The position numbers and the translations under genes are program-made. DNA of 64,000 bases from Littorina saxatilis (lineage: Eukaryota; Mollusca; Gastropoda; Littorinimorpha; Littorinidae), in assembly GCF_037325665.1 (NCBI RefSeq), contig NC_090245.1, positions 104,943,686 to 105,007,685 on the forward strand, given 5' to 3'. Below are positions 51,401 through 63,064 of this stretch, one piece after another. The notes beneath the pieces were generated by a model, which was not told the DNA's origin, made no database searches, and was given only the letters and a program-made list of their open reading frames with translations. Each line of letters begins with the position of its first letter. The stretch's first letter is position 1.

Positions 51401-52884
51401 CGAAACTAGAACAAGAACTCAACAACTGAAGTACTTTGCCAGTAGGCTATTTCCATATATGTTACAGATGATAATCTCCTTTTAAGTTTCTCTAGATTGC
51501 ATAAATAAATGAACGCTAAACAAACTAAACTCCACATACTGGGCACTGTAATGTAGTACCAATATATCTTACCAGGAAATCCGGGAGACAGCAAAAACTT
51601 CCGGAGCATTACCATTCCGACATTCGTATCTTCTGACAAAAGAGTCAAGTGAGTTTTCTCCCCTGATTCACACAGGCTCACTTATCTAACAATAATTTTC
51701 AGATTAGTGCAGAGGCTGTTAATTTAATACGGCGATTGAACAAGCCAAACCCGTATTAGAAGAGGTGCAGCTCAAAAGCCGATACTTGTGCCCATAGAAC
51801 CGTGAAAATAATGATCAAAGAACTGTCATTTCCGGAAAAGCGCCGATGACGAGATGGGTCGCAACATCGTCAAGACAGACTCAAGTTACTCAAATGACTG
51901 CGTTTGAGAAGAAAAATTCGCTTGTTCTGCGCTTGTTTTCATGCCTTATATTCTATTCTTGTGCAAATGTTTTGCTAAAGGCAAATACTGCCTCTGTGTG
52001 TGTGCGTGTGTGTGTGTGTGTGTGTCAGTGTGTGCGTGCCACTAGTCAGTCACAGTATGGTGTGTGTGTGTGAGTAGGCCTATCACTGTGTGTGTGTGTG
52101 TGTGTGTGTGTGTGAAGAAGAAGAAGTGTGTGTGTCAGTGTGTGTGTGTCAGCGTCTGTGTGTGTGTCTTGTGTGTGTTTGTGTAGCCTATGTGTGCTGG
52201 GGGCTTTTCGCTATAAATTTGGCGTTGTTTGTCACCATGTCTCTGTGGACTCAAGTTACATTCTCGGACTTATCTGTGACCGTTTTAAGAAAGGATTGCC
52301 GCTTCTTTCCATGACCATGTCTGGCAGTCAACTTGACGTTATGTAGTAAAACTGACGAAAGTCGTCGTTAACCGAAAAGGTATTGTAAAAATCGAAAGGC
52401 CGCTGTCACTCATTTTAGTATACCATCATGAATCTTTATTATGTTTAATACGTAGGCTACATCATGACACGCACATACCTGTGCCAGTTTCTACGCGGCA
52501 ATACGGCGCGTTGCATCATAAAATATCAATGTTCTATAGTAGGCTATTCATTCTCCTCGGCATAGCAAGGGACTCAAACGGCACTGAAAAGAGAATCAGT
52601 CTGAGCCCAAAGTTCAATGGGTCACTAACACTGAAACTGAAACCTCGGTGAATTGTGAAGTTTTGCAGCTGTATTCAGATAGATCAAATTATCAAAGCTG
52701 TAATGCAGAAGGGGTATAATTCGATCCGAATTAAAAGGGTGCAGTTCAAGCTGTAGGTGCTCGTCTTGTAGATGGGGTTTTTTTCCGAGTACACAGGGAA
52801 CTCACCGAAGTGTAGCCAGTCAGTCCTGGAGGCTCAAACTGACTCAGTCGGACGATGACACGCCGCTCGCACGTACACATTAAA
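51401..52884. other. Upstream flank of JAK copy 1
   Basis: Contains TG microsatellites (about 51993-52025 and 52087-52114, plus 52130-52185). Otherwise no gene or repeat that I can support. Confidence 0.5.
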
Positions 52885-53268
52885 GAGGGCCCCAAAGGGT
52901 TTAAAACCGTGATCGTGATTGGCGTTTTTTGACCTTTCTGTGACCGTGATTGCCGAAATTTCCATTTCTGTGATCGTGATGGGACTTTGCCCGTGATCCG
53001 TGATGACAAAAAAATCAAGTCTCGTGATCGTGATCGTCATTTGTTTTCGTGATCGTGATGGGCATTATTGCAAAGCATTTTATTTTCAACGTACATTTTT
53101 TCACAGCTGTATTACACTCTATGATCCTCTCTAGTCTATTCGGTAAGGAGCCAACCCCGATTGAAAGGGAAGCAACAACACATTCAGAAATATGATTTTG
53201 AGAGCGATTGCTTCCCTTTAAAAGAACCAATTACACACTGACAAAAAGAGATCCAATCAGAAGGCAAA

Positions 53269-53625
53269 TTGCAAAAGTCTACCAAACTTCATCCAATGGA
53301 AGGGCTTCGTGCAAAAGTTTTGAGTGAAATTCGAATTCGAAGATCAAAAATGGCGTGCAGCGGTACTGTCATCGAACTTCTGTTATATTTTGTGGATTCA
53401 AGCCAGACCAAAGCAGGCGGCGAGAATGCCTTCCTTGGTGGAAAGGTCAGGCTACGGGTCGGTCTTTCTGAAGACGAAATACCAAGGTATGTTGATCTAT
53501 GTTGCTCTATGACTGTTCTGAATGTAGGCAAAGATCTTGAAATTTGTTCAAGATCTTTGAGTTTGAGTGAGATCATTGACATTGTCGACATTGCCACGTC
53601 CGGCTGTCACTCGCTCACTGTGTGA
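53269..53625 (+). CDS. Uncharacterised 118-codon frame in the 2.8-kb element
   Basis: MQKSTKLHPMEGLRAKVLSE... GGKVRLRVGLSEDEIPRYVD... An ordinary amino-acid mix with a possible helix near the end, but no motif I know, no signal peptide and no membrane segment. It may be a remnant of the element's own gene or chance. Confidence 0.2.
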   Translation: MQKSTKLHPMEGLRAKVLSEIRIRRSKMACSGTVIELLLYFVDSSQTKAGGENAFLGGKVRLRVGLSEDEIPRYVDLCCSMTVLNVGKDLEICSRSLSLSEIIDIVDIATSGCHSLTV

Positions 53626-54556
53626 CCTTGACTGGCTCCAGATCGAGTCTGCGTTTAGCCAAAACCGAAACTAGAAATGTGTTTTTCATCCCAGCAACGT
53701 GGACACGCTTGGCATAGATTCTAATTGTCGCTTCTTTGCATTAAGCTTGGATTTATTTTAGCGCCTGTAAACTTTAATATCAACAATGGGTTAAATTCAG
53801 AAACAATGGCGGGGAGACGCGCCAGTTTGGGTCACTTGATCCTCATGTCAAAGACGATCAAAGTCATGTTCGTTGGGGATTTTGTCAGGCATGCTACTTT
53901 TCCGGTAATTGCCGGAAATCCGATAAAGCCGTTTTCAAAATCCGGTAAAGTCAAATTTTTTCCTGTGAAGTTGAACAATTTCCGCAAAAACGATCCGTGT
54001 GAATATCGCGCAACGCGACCGGGCGCCGGTCTCAATGAAGCCAGCGCACAGTAGTGTTGTTTTCACCAGTTTGGAGGTGTGTTGAATGGTGGTGGGGGGA
54101 GGCTAAAATGGGATTTTTAACAAGATCACAACACTATTACAACCCCTAAAATGATGCCCAGAATGCACCAGATTGCACAGATTTTAACCGTTTTTTGAAA
54201 AAAGTTCCGGGGGGGCATGCCCCCGGACCCCCCAAGTTGGCTCGCGCCGCCTGCTTCGCAGGCTCAAGCTTGTGGCTTCGCTACTGGTACTGCGCGCTTC
54301 TTTCAGGTAAAACCGTTTTTGGCCTGTAGCATTCCTGTTTTTTATTCAAGGCCATGGAACCAGGCGATGGTGTACCTCAAATTGTACGGCAAAGTTGAAA
54401 ATAAAAAACCCATCACACATACATGTACTTTAATTTCAATCCACCCAATAGTTTTTGAGAAAATGGGTTTTCAAGATTTAGCTCTGGAAATGTGAAATTG
54501 TGCAAGTATATATTCATGTGTGTGAGTGAGGGTGTGGGGGTTGAATGTGTATGAGT

Positions 54557-54693
<137 letters not shown>

Positions 54694-54785
54694 AAACCAA
54701 TGAAAACAACATTCTTGTTACTGATTACAAATCATGATATGTATTTATATGTGTGTATGAAAGAGAATTCAAAAAATAATTATAA

Positions 54786-55474
54786 ACAAGAAGGGCAAAG
54801 CCCATACGACTCACATGCTTGACCTTGACCTTTACATGACCTTTATTGTCTCTTTCTACCATGAGATATGGTCACTTTTAGTGGTTCACTACCTTATTTT
54901 GGTCACATTTCATAAGGGTCAAAGTGACCTTGACCTTGATCATATGTGACCAAATGTGTCTCATGATGAAAGCATAACATGTGCCCCACATAATTTTTAA
55001 GTTTGAAACAGTTATCTTCCATAGTTCAGGGTCAAGGTCACTTCAAAATATGTATACAATCCAACTTTGAAGAGCTCCTGTGACCTTGACCTTGAAGCAA
55101 GGTAAACCAAACTAGTATCAAAAGATGGGGCTTACTTTGCCCTTTATATCATATATAGGTGAGGTATTCAATCTCAAAAACTTCAGAGAAAATGTGAAAA
55201 ATGTGAAAAATAGCTGTTTTTTAGACAACATTTATGGCCCCTGCGACCTTGACCTTGAAGCAAGGTCAAGATGCTATGTATGTTTTTTGGGGCCTTGTCA
55301 TCATACACCATCTTGCCAAATTTGGTACTGATAGACTGAATAGTGTCCAAGAAATATCCAACGTTAAAGTTTTCCGGACGGACGGACGGACGTCCGGACG
55401 TCCGGACGTCCGGACGGACGGACGGACGACTCGGGTGAGTACATAGACTCACTTTTGCTTCGCATGTGAGTCAA
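54786..55474 (+). mobile_element. Family Z Helentron-like element
   Basis: Starts ACAAGAAGGGCAAAGCCC (mini-hairpin GGGC/GCCC), subterminal motif GACTCACATG. Ends with a tandem CCGGAC/GGAC tract (55374-55427) and the hairpin GACTCAC...GTGAGTC. The body has many TGACCTTGACCTT repeats. Shares CCAACGTTAA just before the GC tract with family Y. Confidence 0.72.
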
Positions 55475-56070
55475 AAAGTGCAACAGTTGTCACTTTGTGT
55501 TGAATAAACAATAGATCCAGAGGAGCGAATAACTGTGTGGTTGTGTTTACTTTGACACGTGCTTTCTGTACATGCAACTTTTACCGTGACCGTGATTTGC
55601 CACTGGTGTTCGTGATCGTGAAAACAAAAATCAAGGTAACTGTGATCGTGAAAGCGAAAATTTCCCTTCCCGTGATCGTGATGATACCCCCCCTTTGGGG
55701 CCCTCCACACACACACACACACACACACACGCACGCACACACTGCACACACAAATGCGCACTGAGTGGTAGAGGCATAGTATATTTTAACATAATGTATA
55801 GATCCATTTCACACTGAGTCAAGTTGCTGTCAAATTGGGACTGATTGAGCGGCCATGTTTCCTTCTTGGTTTAAACAATGTTTTATTAAATCAAACATGG
55901 TATAACAATACAACGATAAACAATAGGGACACGAACTCAAGCGAACGCTTATATTACGCGCCCTACGTAGTTACAAATTAACAAAAATATGATGTCGGAT
56001 AAACATTACTTATAAACTATGGAACTATCTAGGTCAACAGCATAGTTGAAGCAAACCAAAAAGAACAGGA

Positions 56071-56960
56071 ACAAGTCGCGTAAGGCGAAAATACAATATT
56101 TAGTCAAGTAGCTGTCGAACTCACAGAATGAAACTCAACGCAACGCAACGCAGCAAGACCGTATACTCGTAGCATCGTCACTCCACCGCCCGTGGCAAAG
56201 GCAGTGCACGTGGAATTGACAAGAAGAGCGGGGTATTCGTTGCGCTGAAAAGGATAGCACGCTTTTCTGTACCTCTCTTCGTTTTAACTTTCTGAGCGTG
56301 TTTTTAATCCAAACATATCATATCTATATATTTTTGGAATCAGGAACCGACAAGGAATAAGATGAAAGTGTTTTTAAATTGATTTCGAAAAAAAATAATT
56401 TGATAATAATTGTTATATATATTTAATTTTCAGAGCTTGTTTTTAATCCGAATATAACATATTTATATGTTTTTGGAATCAGCAAATGATGGAGAATAAG
56501 ATAAACGTAAATTTGGATCGTTTTATAAATTTTTATTTTTTTTTACAATTTTCAGATTTTTAATGACCAAAGTCATTAATTAATTTTTAAGCCACCAAGC
56601 TGAAATGCAATACCGAACCCCGGGCTTCGTCGAAGAGTACTTGACCAAAATTTCAACCAATTTGGTTGAAAAATGAGGGCGTGACAGTGCCGCCTCAACT
56701 TTCACGAAAAGCCGGATATGACGTCATCAAAGACATTTATCAAAAAAATGAAAAAAACGTTCGGGGATTTCATACCCAGGAACTCTCATGTCAAATTTCA
56801 TAAAGATCGGTCCAGTAGTTTAGTCTGAATCGCTCTACACACACACACACACGCACACACGCACACACGCACGCACACACACACGCACATACACCACGAC
56901 CCTCGTTTCGATTCCCCCTCGATGTTAAAATATTTAGTCAAAACTTGACTAAATATAAAA
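56071..56960 (+). mobile_element. Family X Helentron-like element, copy 2
   Basis: Same ends as copy 1 but with ATATTTAG instead of ACATTTAG in both the subterminal motif and the 3' hairpin. CA/CG microsatellite at about 56837-56889. Non-coding. Confidence 0.8.
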
Positions 56961-57166
56961 AGCTAACAGGAGGAAGAGAGGGGAGGGTGGAGGTGGGAGG
57001 AAAGAACGGTAGGTACATATGAAAGATGAAGGTGGTTAGCGCATACAAAAAGAATATACATAGTACATTATAAACTGTAATCCAGTGGCAAATAAGCAGT
57101 AGTTCGCTGAATATATAATTGAAAAATGTATATAATATAAGGGTTGTTGACTGAGTCAAATTAACA

Positions 57167-58005
57167 ACAAGTCGCGTAAGGCGAAAATACAATATTTAGT
57201 CAAGTAGCTGCCATTTTTCAGCAAGACCGTATACTCGTAGCATCGTCAGTCCACCGCTCATGGCAAAGGCAGTGAAATTGACAAGAAGAGCGGGGTAGTA
57301 GTTGCGCTAAGAAGGATAGCACGCTTTTCTGTACCTCTCTTTGTTTTAACTTTCTGAGCGTGTTTTTAATCCAAACATATCATATCTATATGTTTTTGGA
57401 ATCAGGAACCGACAAGGAATAAGATGAAAGTGTTTTTAAATTGATTTCGAAAAAAATATTTTGATAATAATTTTTATATATTTAATTTTCAGAGCTTGTT
57501 TTTAATCCGAATATAACATATTTATATGTTTTTGGAATCAGCAAATGATGGAGAATAAGATAAACGTAAATTTGGATCGTTTTATAAATTTTTATTTTTT
57601 TTTTACAATTTTCAGATTTTTAATGACCAAAGTCATTAATTAATTTTTAAGCCACCAAGCTGAAATGCAATACCGAAGTCCGGGCTTCGTCGAAGATTAC
57701 TTGACCAAAATTTCAACCAATTTGGTTGAAAAATGAGGGCGTGACAGTGCCGCCTCAACTTTCACGAAAAGCCGGATATGACGTCATCAAAGACATTTAT
57801 CAAAAAAATGAAAAAAACGTTCGGGGATTTCATACCCAGGAACTCTCATGTCAAATTTCATAAAGATCGGTCCAGTAGTTTAGTCTGAATCGCTCTACAC
57901 ACACACACACACACACAGACAGACAGACGCACATACACCACGACCCTCGTTTCGATTCCCCCTCGATGTTAAAATATTTAGTCAAAACTTGACTAAATAT
58001 AAAAA
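57167..58005 (+). mobile_element. Family X Helentron-like element, copy 3
   Basis: Inserted in the LINE just after its C-terminal coding part (…SFICKSGRF). Lacks the segment GTCGAACTCACAGAATG present in the other copies. Confidence 0.8.
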
Positions 58006-59426
58006 CGACCAGATTTACAGATAAACGATTGGACACTTTCAAAAATAAGCTTGTTGGTGCGAAGAGAAAGGTTTTCGCTACCATTTAACAATATTTCAAC
58101 ATGTCTGTAATGTACAGGTAGTGCATTTATTGTAGATAGGCGAGCGTCTACATACAGAGGGCAATGTGTCAAGTAATGGTCAGCTGTTTCGTGCAGGTAG
58201 CCGCAAGCGCACTGCGGATTTTCCTGTAAGTGGCGTTTGCACAGGTCAGAATTCAAGTTACTCATGTTTAGGCGCATTCTGCAGTGATGAATCTCTTCCA
58301 GTCGTTTATCACAGTAGACTGTAGTAATAGGCAGGTACGTTATAATCAGGAATAGTTAGATAGTGTTTGAATTCGCTAATTGAGTTAGTTGTTTTGATGT
58401 TGTCTGGCAAGTTGTTCCAAAGGACAGTGGTAGATGGTATAAAAGATCGACGGTATAATTCAGTTTTGCAAGTGGGAAATCTTCTTTCTGATGGTCTTCT
58501 TCGATGATAGGGGTTAACATCAGAAGTTAAAGGTGGCAAAAGTTGTGATAAGTAATGAGGACATTTGCCAAATACCATCTTGTAATATAAAATTAGTTTG
58601 TGTCTGTTCCGTCTTTCTTTTAGGTTACAAAATCCGCTTTCTTTATACAGCTTTTCGTGGCTGGTGCCGCGTACACCACCGATTATAGTCCGAATGGCTT
58701 CCAAATGTAATTTTTCCAGTGCAGTTGACCAGTACTCGGTGCAGTTGTCCCATAGGATGTCTGCATAGTCAAAATGTGGAAGAACGAAGGATTTGTACAT
58801 AGTTTCCAGACTTTTACGATTTAATCTGTATTTATAATATCTTAAACAATTAATTAAGAGGGTGACCTTTTTTACGATGCTTCTCACTTGGAAGTCCCAT
58901 TTACAATTATTCTGCAAAATTACGCCAAGATGTTTATGTTGGTTCACGTTTTCCAAAACAACATTATTAAAAACGATTGGTTCGGTTGGTATATTATCAC
59001 GTTTTATATCTAACAATTCCGTTTTTGCTTCGTTAAATTTAACTTTCCACTGCTTTGCCCAGGTACTAATTTCATTTAGGTCTGCGTTCAAAGTCTGCGC
59101 TCGTCTAATTGGATCTTCTAAGGACATGGACATGCTCGTGTCCTCAGCAAACAACTTTATAACAGATTCAGTATCATTCACAATGTCATTAATGTATATC
59201 AGGAATAACAAGGGGCCAAGAACAGAACCTTGTGGAACACCTGCCGGGATACATTTTAATGCAGACTTAGCACCCTTAATAACAACTGCCTGATGGCGAT
59301 TTGTTAAATAATCGTGAAACCATTTTAACAATTGTCCTCTTATTCCTGCTAGTTCCAGTTTATATAATAACCCTTTGTGCCAGACTTTTTCAAATGCTTT
59401 TGACACATCACAAAAAACAGCTTGAG

Positions 59427-59588
59427 TGGTAATTCCCATATCGTAATTCCCATATCGTAATTCCCATATCGTAATTCCCATATCGTAATTCCCATATGGT
59501 AATTCCCATATCGTAATTCCCATATCGTAATTCCCATATCGTAATTCCCATATCGTAATTCCCATATCGTAATTCCCATATCGTAATG
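59427..59588. repeat. 14-bp tandem repeat ATTCCCATATCGTA
   Basis: About 11-12 units, one with GGTA. It begins exactly where the LINE reverse transcriptase stops and happens to stay open in frame with it, producing a spurious RYGNYDMGITIWEL repeat. Confidence 0.95.
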
Positions 59589-59847
59589 TTTCCTTCTTGT
59601 GTATACACATACACGCACACACACGCGTTCGGCCGCATGCACAAACACACACAGGCAAACAAACACACGCACCAGGACCGAACGAGGGGGCGGGGGGGGG
59701 GGATTTTTGCGCTCAAGCTCCCCCCCACCTCCCCCAGCCCATTTTGTTTTAAAAAGCCGTTGCATATATTGAAATTTTATTTCTATGCCAGAAAATGGTA
59801 ACATAAAAAAGTTAAAATTGCTTCCCCCCAAAAGGGGGAGAGAAAAA
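59589..59847. other. Low-complexity spacer
   Basis: CA-rich stretch, then G-, C- and T-rich runs (59686-59735). No gene. Confidence 0.6.
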
Positions 59848-60721
59848 ACAAGTCGCGTAAGGCGAAAATACAATATTTAGTCAAGTAGCTGTCGAACTCA
59901 CAGAATGAAACTGAACGCAATGCCATTTTTCAGCAAGACCGTATACTCGTAGCATCGTCAGTCCACCGCTCATGGCAAAGGCAGTGAAATTGACAAGAAG
60001 AGCGGGGTAGTAGTTGCGCTAAGAAGGATAGCACGCTTTTCTGTCCCTCTCTTTGTTTTAACTTTCTGAGCGTGTTTTTAATCCAAACATATCATATCTA
60101 TATGTTTTTGGAATCAGGAACCGACAAGGAATAAGATGAAAGTGTTTTTAAATTGATTTGGACAATTTAATTTTGATAATAATTTTTATATATTTAATTT
60201 TCAAAGCTTGTTTTTAATCCGAATATAACATATTTATATGTTTTTAGAATCAGCAAATGATGGAGAATAAGATAAACGTAAATTTGGATCGTTTTATAAA
60301 TTTTCTTTTTTTTTTTACAATTTTCAGATTTTTAATGACCAAAGTCATTGATTAATTTTTAAGCCACCAAGCTGAAATGCAATACCGAAGTCCGGGCTTC
60401 GTCGAAGATTACTTGACCAAAATTTCAACCAATTTGGTTGAAAAATGAGGGCGAGACAGTGCCGCCTCAACTTTCACGAAAAGCCGGATATGACGTCATC
60501 AAAGACATTTATCAAAAAAATGAAAAAAACGTTCGGGGATTTCATACCCAGGAACTCTCATGTCAAATTTCATAAAGATCGGTCCAGTAGTTTAGTCTGA
60601 ATCGCTCTACACACACACACAGACACACACACACACGCACACACGCACATACACCACGACCCTCGTTTCGATTCCCCCGCGATGTTAAAATATTTAGTCA
60701 AAACTTGACTAAATATAAAAA
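59848..60721 (+). mobile_element. Family X Helentron-like element, copy 4
   Basis: Preceded by an A-run and ending in hairpin ATATTTAGTCAA-AAC-TTGACTAAATAT plus AAAAA. Very close to copies 2 and 3. Confidence 0.8.
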
Positions 60722-61012
60722 GACAGATTGAGCAGTTTCTAAGATCAGATATATAGCCCCGTTTGGCTTCTTTGGACAAAACAAAATTCCCCCCTAACAA
60801 ACAACCTGATCCGGCCCTGCGCATGAACATCATGACACACTAGTTACTTGATCGAGTCTGTTTACAATTGATGCCATTATAGTTGAGCCCTACATTTTCG
60901 ACTGCCGGTGTAACGCGTTCATCTTTCCCCCGGCATTTAGCTTTCTCTTTCGGCCTCGTTGATCTTGTATAAACTCCACACTGAAAGCCCCCCCTCCCTT
61001 CCATAGTACTAT
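60722..61012. other. Intergenic DNA, nothing recognised
   Basis: No supported feature. Confidence 0.5.
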
Positions 61013-61128
61013 ATTACTGGCCGTATAAAATTTCATCTCACACGGCATCATTGCAGAGCGCCTAGCGCCCAGAACTGTACCCACGGAATATGCGCGATAT
61101 AAGCCTCATATTGATTGATTGATTGATA
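61013..61128 (+). mobile_element. SINE with L2-like LINE tail, copy 2 (5'-truncated)
   Basis: From GGCCGTATAAAATTTCATCT to AGAACTGTACCCACGGAATA, GCGCGATATAAG and (ATTG)n, matching 28013-28117. Confidence 0.8.
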
Positions 61129-61296
61129 ATATAAAAACAAACTTCCCACACTGCAAAGAATTCAGCAGCTAAAGGGCCGTTGAATTTTGGTATGTGTCTA
61201 AGTGAAGGATGCTCTTATTCCACGTAAAAACCAGGTCAGACCTGTGGCTTTGAACGTGAGTTGTGTAATGTTGAAAGGACAGCACGTGCCTTTTAA

Positions 61297-61605
61297 CCGC
61301 AACACGGTGGCCTAGTGGTAAGGCATCCGCCCAGTGAGCGGGAGGTCGTTGGTTTTGAACCCCGGCCGGGTCATACCTGAGACTTTAAAATTGACAATCT
61401 AGTGGCTGTTCCGCCTGGCGTCTGGCATTATGGGGTTAGTGCTAGGACTGGTTGGTCCGGTGTCAGAATAATGTGAATGGGTGAGACATGAAGCCTGTGC
61501 TGCTACTTCTGTCTTGTGTGTGGCGCACGTTAAATGTCAAAGCAGCACCGCCCTGATATCACCCTTCGTGGTGCCGGACTGGGCGTTAAGCAAACAAACA
61601 AACAA
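61297..61605 (+). mobile_element. tRNA-derived SINE family C, copy 2
   Basis: Target duplication ACGTGCCTTTTAA (61284-61296 and 61606-61618). A box ACGGTGGCCTAGTGGTAAGG, B-box-like GGTTTTGAACCCCGGCC, body as at 22265-22572, 3' core GGGCGTTAAG and CAAACAAACAAAC tail. Confidence 0.93.
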
Positions 61606-61728
61606 ACGTGCCTTTTAAGATAGATACAATATCGACTTTCAACAAACCAAGACTTCTCTTCTTGAACTCGTTTTCCAAATTGACATGGGCGTAATTAACA
61701 AAGCAGAGTTCGAGAAAACGTAATAATA

Positions 61729-62286
61729 ACAAGAAGAGCAAACGCTCGATCGAGTCACTTTCGCAGTTCTGAATATTATATGAGGCATCAGATGGACAGG
61801 AAGAAATTGCTATTCACAACACAATGAGTCACGTTCACATAAAATTTGAGCCCGGTCACTTTTATAGTTTCCGAGAAAAGCCCAACGTTAAGTTGTGTGT
61901 TGCCGAACAGAAAAGGCTAGTTATCTCCCTTGTTTTTCTGATAACGTTCGTAAAAGGCTACAGATGTAAATACTTTGATATAAAGAATAATCCTACAAAG
62001 TTTCAATCACATCCGATGAACTTTGTCAAAGATATAAAATGTCTAATTTTTCCTTTGACGCTGACCTGTGACCTTGAAAAAGGTCAAAGGTCAACGAAAC
62101 CATCGTTAAAGTGTAGAGGTCATTGGAGGTCACGACTAAACAAAATATGAGCCCGATCGCTTTGATAGTTTCCGAGAAAAGTCCAACGTTAAGGTGGTGT
62201 CTACGGCCGGCCGGCCGGCCGGACGGCCGGCCGGACAGACTAACACTGACCGATTACATAGAGTCACTTTTTCTCAAGTGACTCAA
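61729..62286 (+). mobile_element. Family Y Helentron-like element, copy 2
   Basis: Nearly identical to 39572-40141 along its whole length, except that the GGCC tract is shorter. AATAATAA stands on both sides, either chance or a short duplication. Confidence 0.82.
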
Positions 62287-62666
62287 TAATAAGGGTAGGC
62301 CTATTTAGCCTATATGGCGCAAATCCTAATATAGTTCTAAGCGCATTACAATTAATGTTCATTATAATAATCTTCAATGCCAATCATGATGTCATGTAAA
62401 CATCATGTCACTTCTCCCAGGAACCAACAAACAACTTCGAGAAAGAAGACTGTCTCGGTGACTTCGTCCTATCAGCAGAATTAAATTAATCTTGAGGTAC
62501 CGCCAGGCTGTTCATGCATCGGTATTGGATATAATTAAAGTATCAATCCGTGGTGTGTTTTTTTTCTTCTCAAACTATGATCTTTGTTTGCTGAACTGAA
62601 AGCACAGTCCTTTCCGTGTGAACGATTCCGTCCAACAAATCAGCTGAGGCCAGGCTTTAATAAATA
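62287..62666. other. Intergenic DNA, nothing recognised
   Basis: No supported feature. Confidence 0.5.
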
Positions 62667-62865
62667 CAGGGTGACCCCCCAAAAATGTTGAGTCGATCAC
62701 CGAAATTGGAGACCCTTTTTTTGTAATTGCACAAAAATCAGACCATTGTCACTCTGGGGAAATACATAGGGTAAAGTTTATGTCCCCCAAATATGAAGTG
62801 ATTCGGGCAATAGATGTAGAAGTTATTAACATGTTTGTGGGTTGCATTTTATTGAGGTCACCCTG
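62667..62865. mobile_element. Mariner-type MITE
   Basis: Ends CAGGGTGACCCC and GAGGTCACCCTG, flanked by TA on each side (62665-62666 and 62866-62867). About 200 bp, non-coding. Confidence 0.82.
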
Positions 62866-62927
62866 TATGATATAAGGCCACTTTGTATTATCTCAAATCA
62901 ACAGCCTTTCTGGGGAGAGTGGAATTG

Positions 62928-62983
62928 TTGATGAATTAATTTCTTGAAGGCTACCGGTGTCAAAGTACGAAATTAATTCATCA
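62928..62983. repeat. Short palindrome
   Basis: TTGATGAATTAATTTC and GAAATTAATTCATCAA flank a 24-base loop. Confidence 0.85.
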
Positions 62984-63064
62984 AAAATACCAATCTGCAC
63001 AGGAAGTAGTCAAGAGACTGGTTTTTAGTATGTGTCCAAGTGGAGGGATGTTCCTGAAACACAT

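Larger units (their letters stand above)
55862..59430 (-). mobile_element. LINE with reverse transcriptase, holding two family X insertions
   Basis: Minus-strand frame 59430-58309 encodes reverse transcriptase: AVFCDVSKAFEKVWHKGLLY, AGVPQGSVLGPLLFLIYIND, LFAEDTS (catalytic box, FAED where FADD is usual), HLGVILQNNCKWD, SFVLPHFDYADILWDN, ending WNNLPDNI. A second frame (58277-58005) encodes CACGYLHETADHYLTHCPLY, a C-terminal cysteine motif; the two frames are offset near 58310-58325. The 5' end is cut off at a 14-bp tandem repeat. Family X elements at 57167-58005 and 56071-56960 interrupt the 3' part; the limit at 55862 is inference. Jockey/CR1-like by appearance. Confidence 0.75.
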
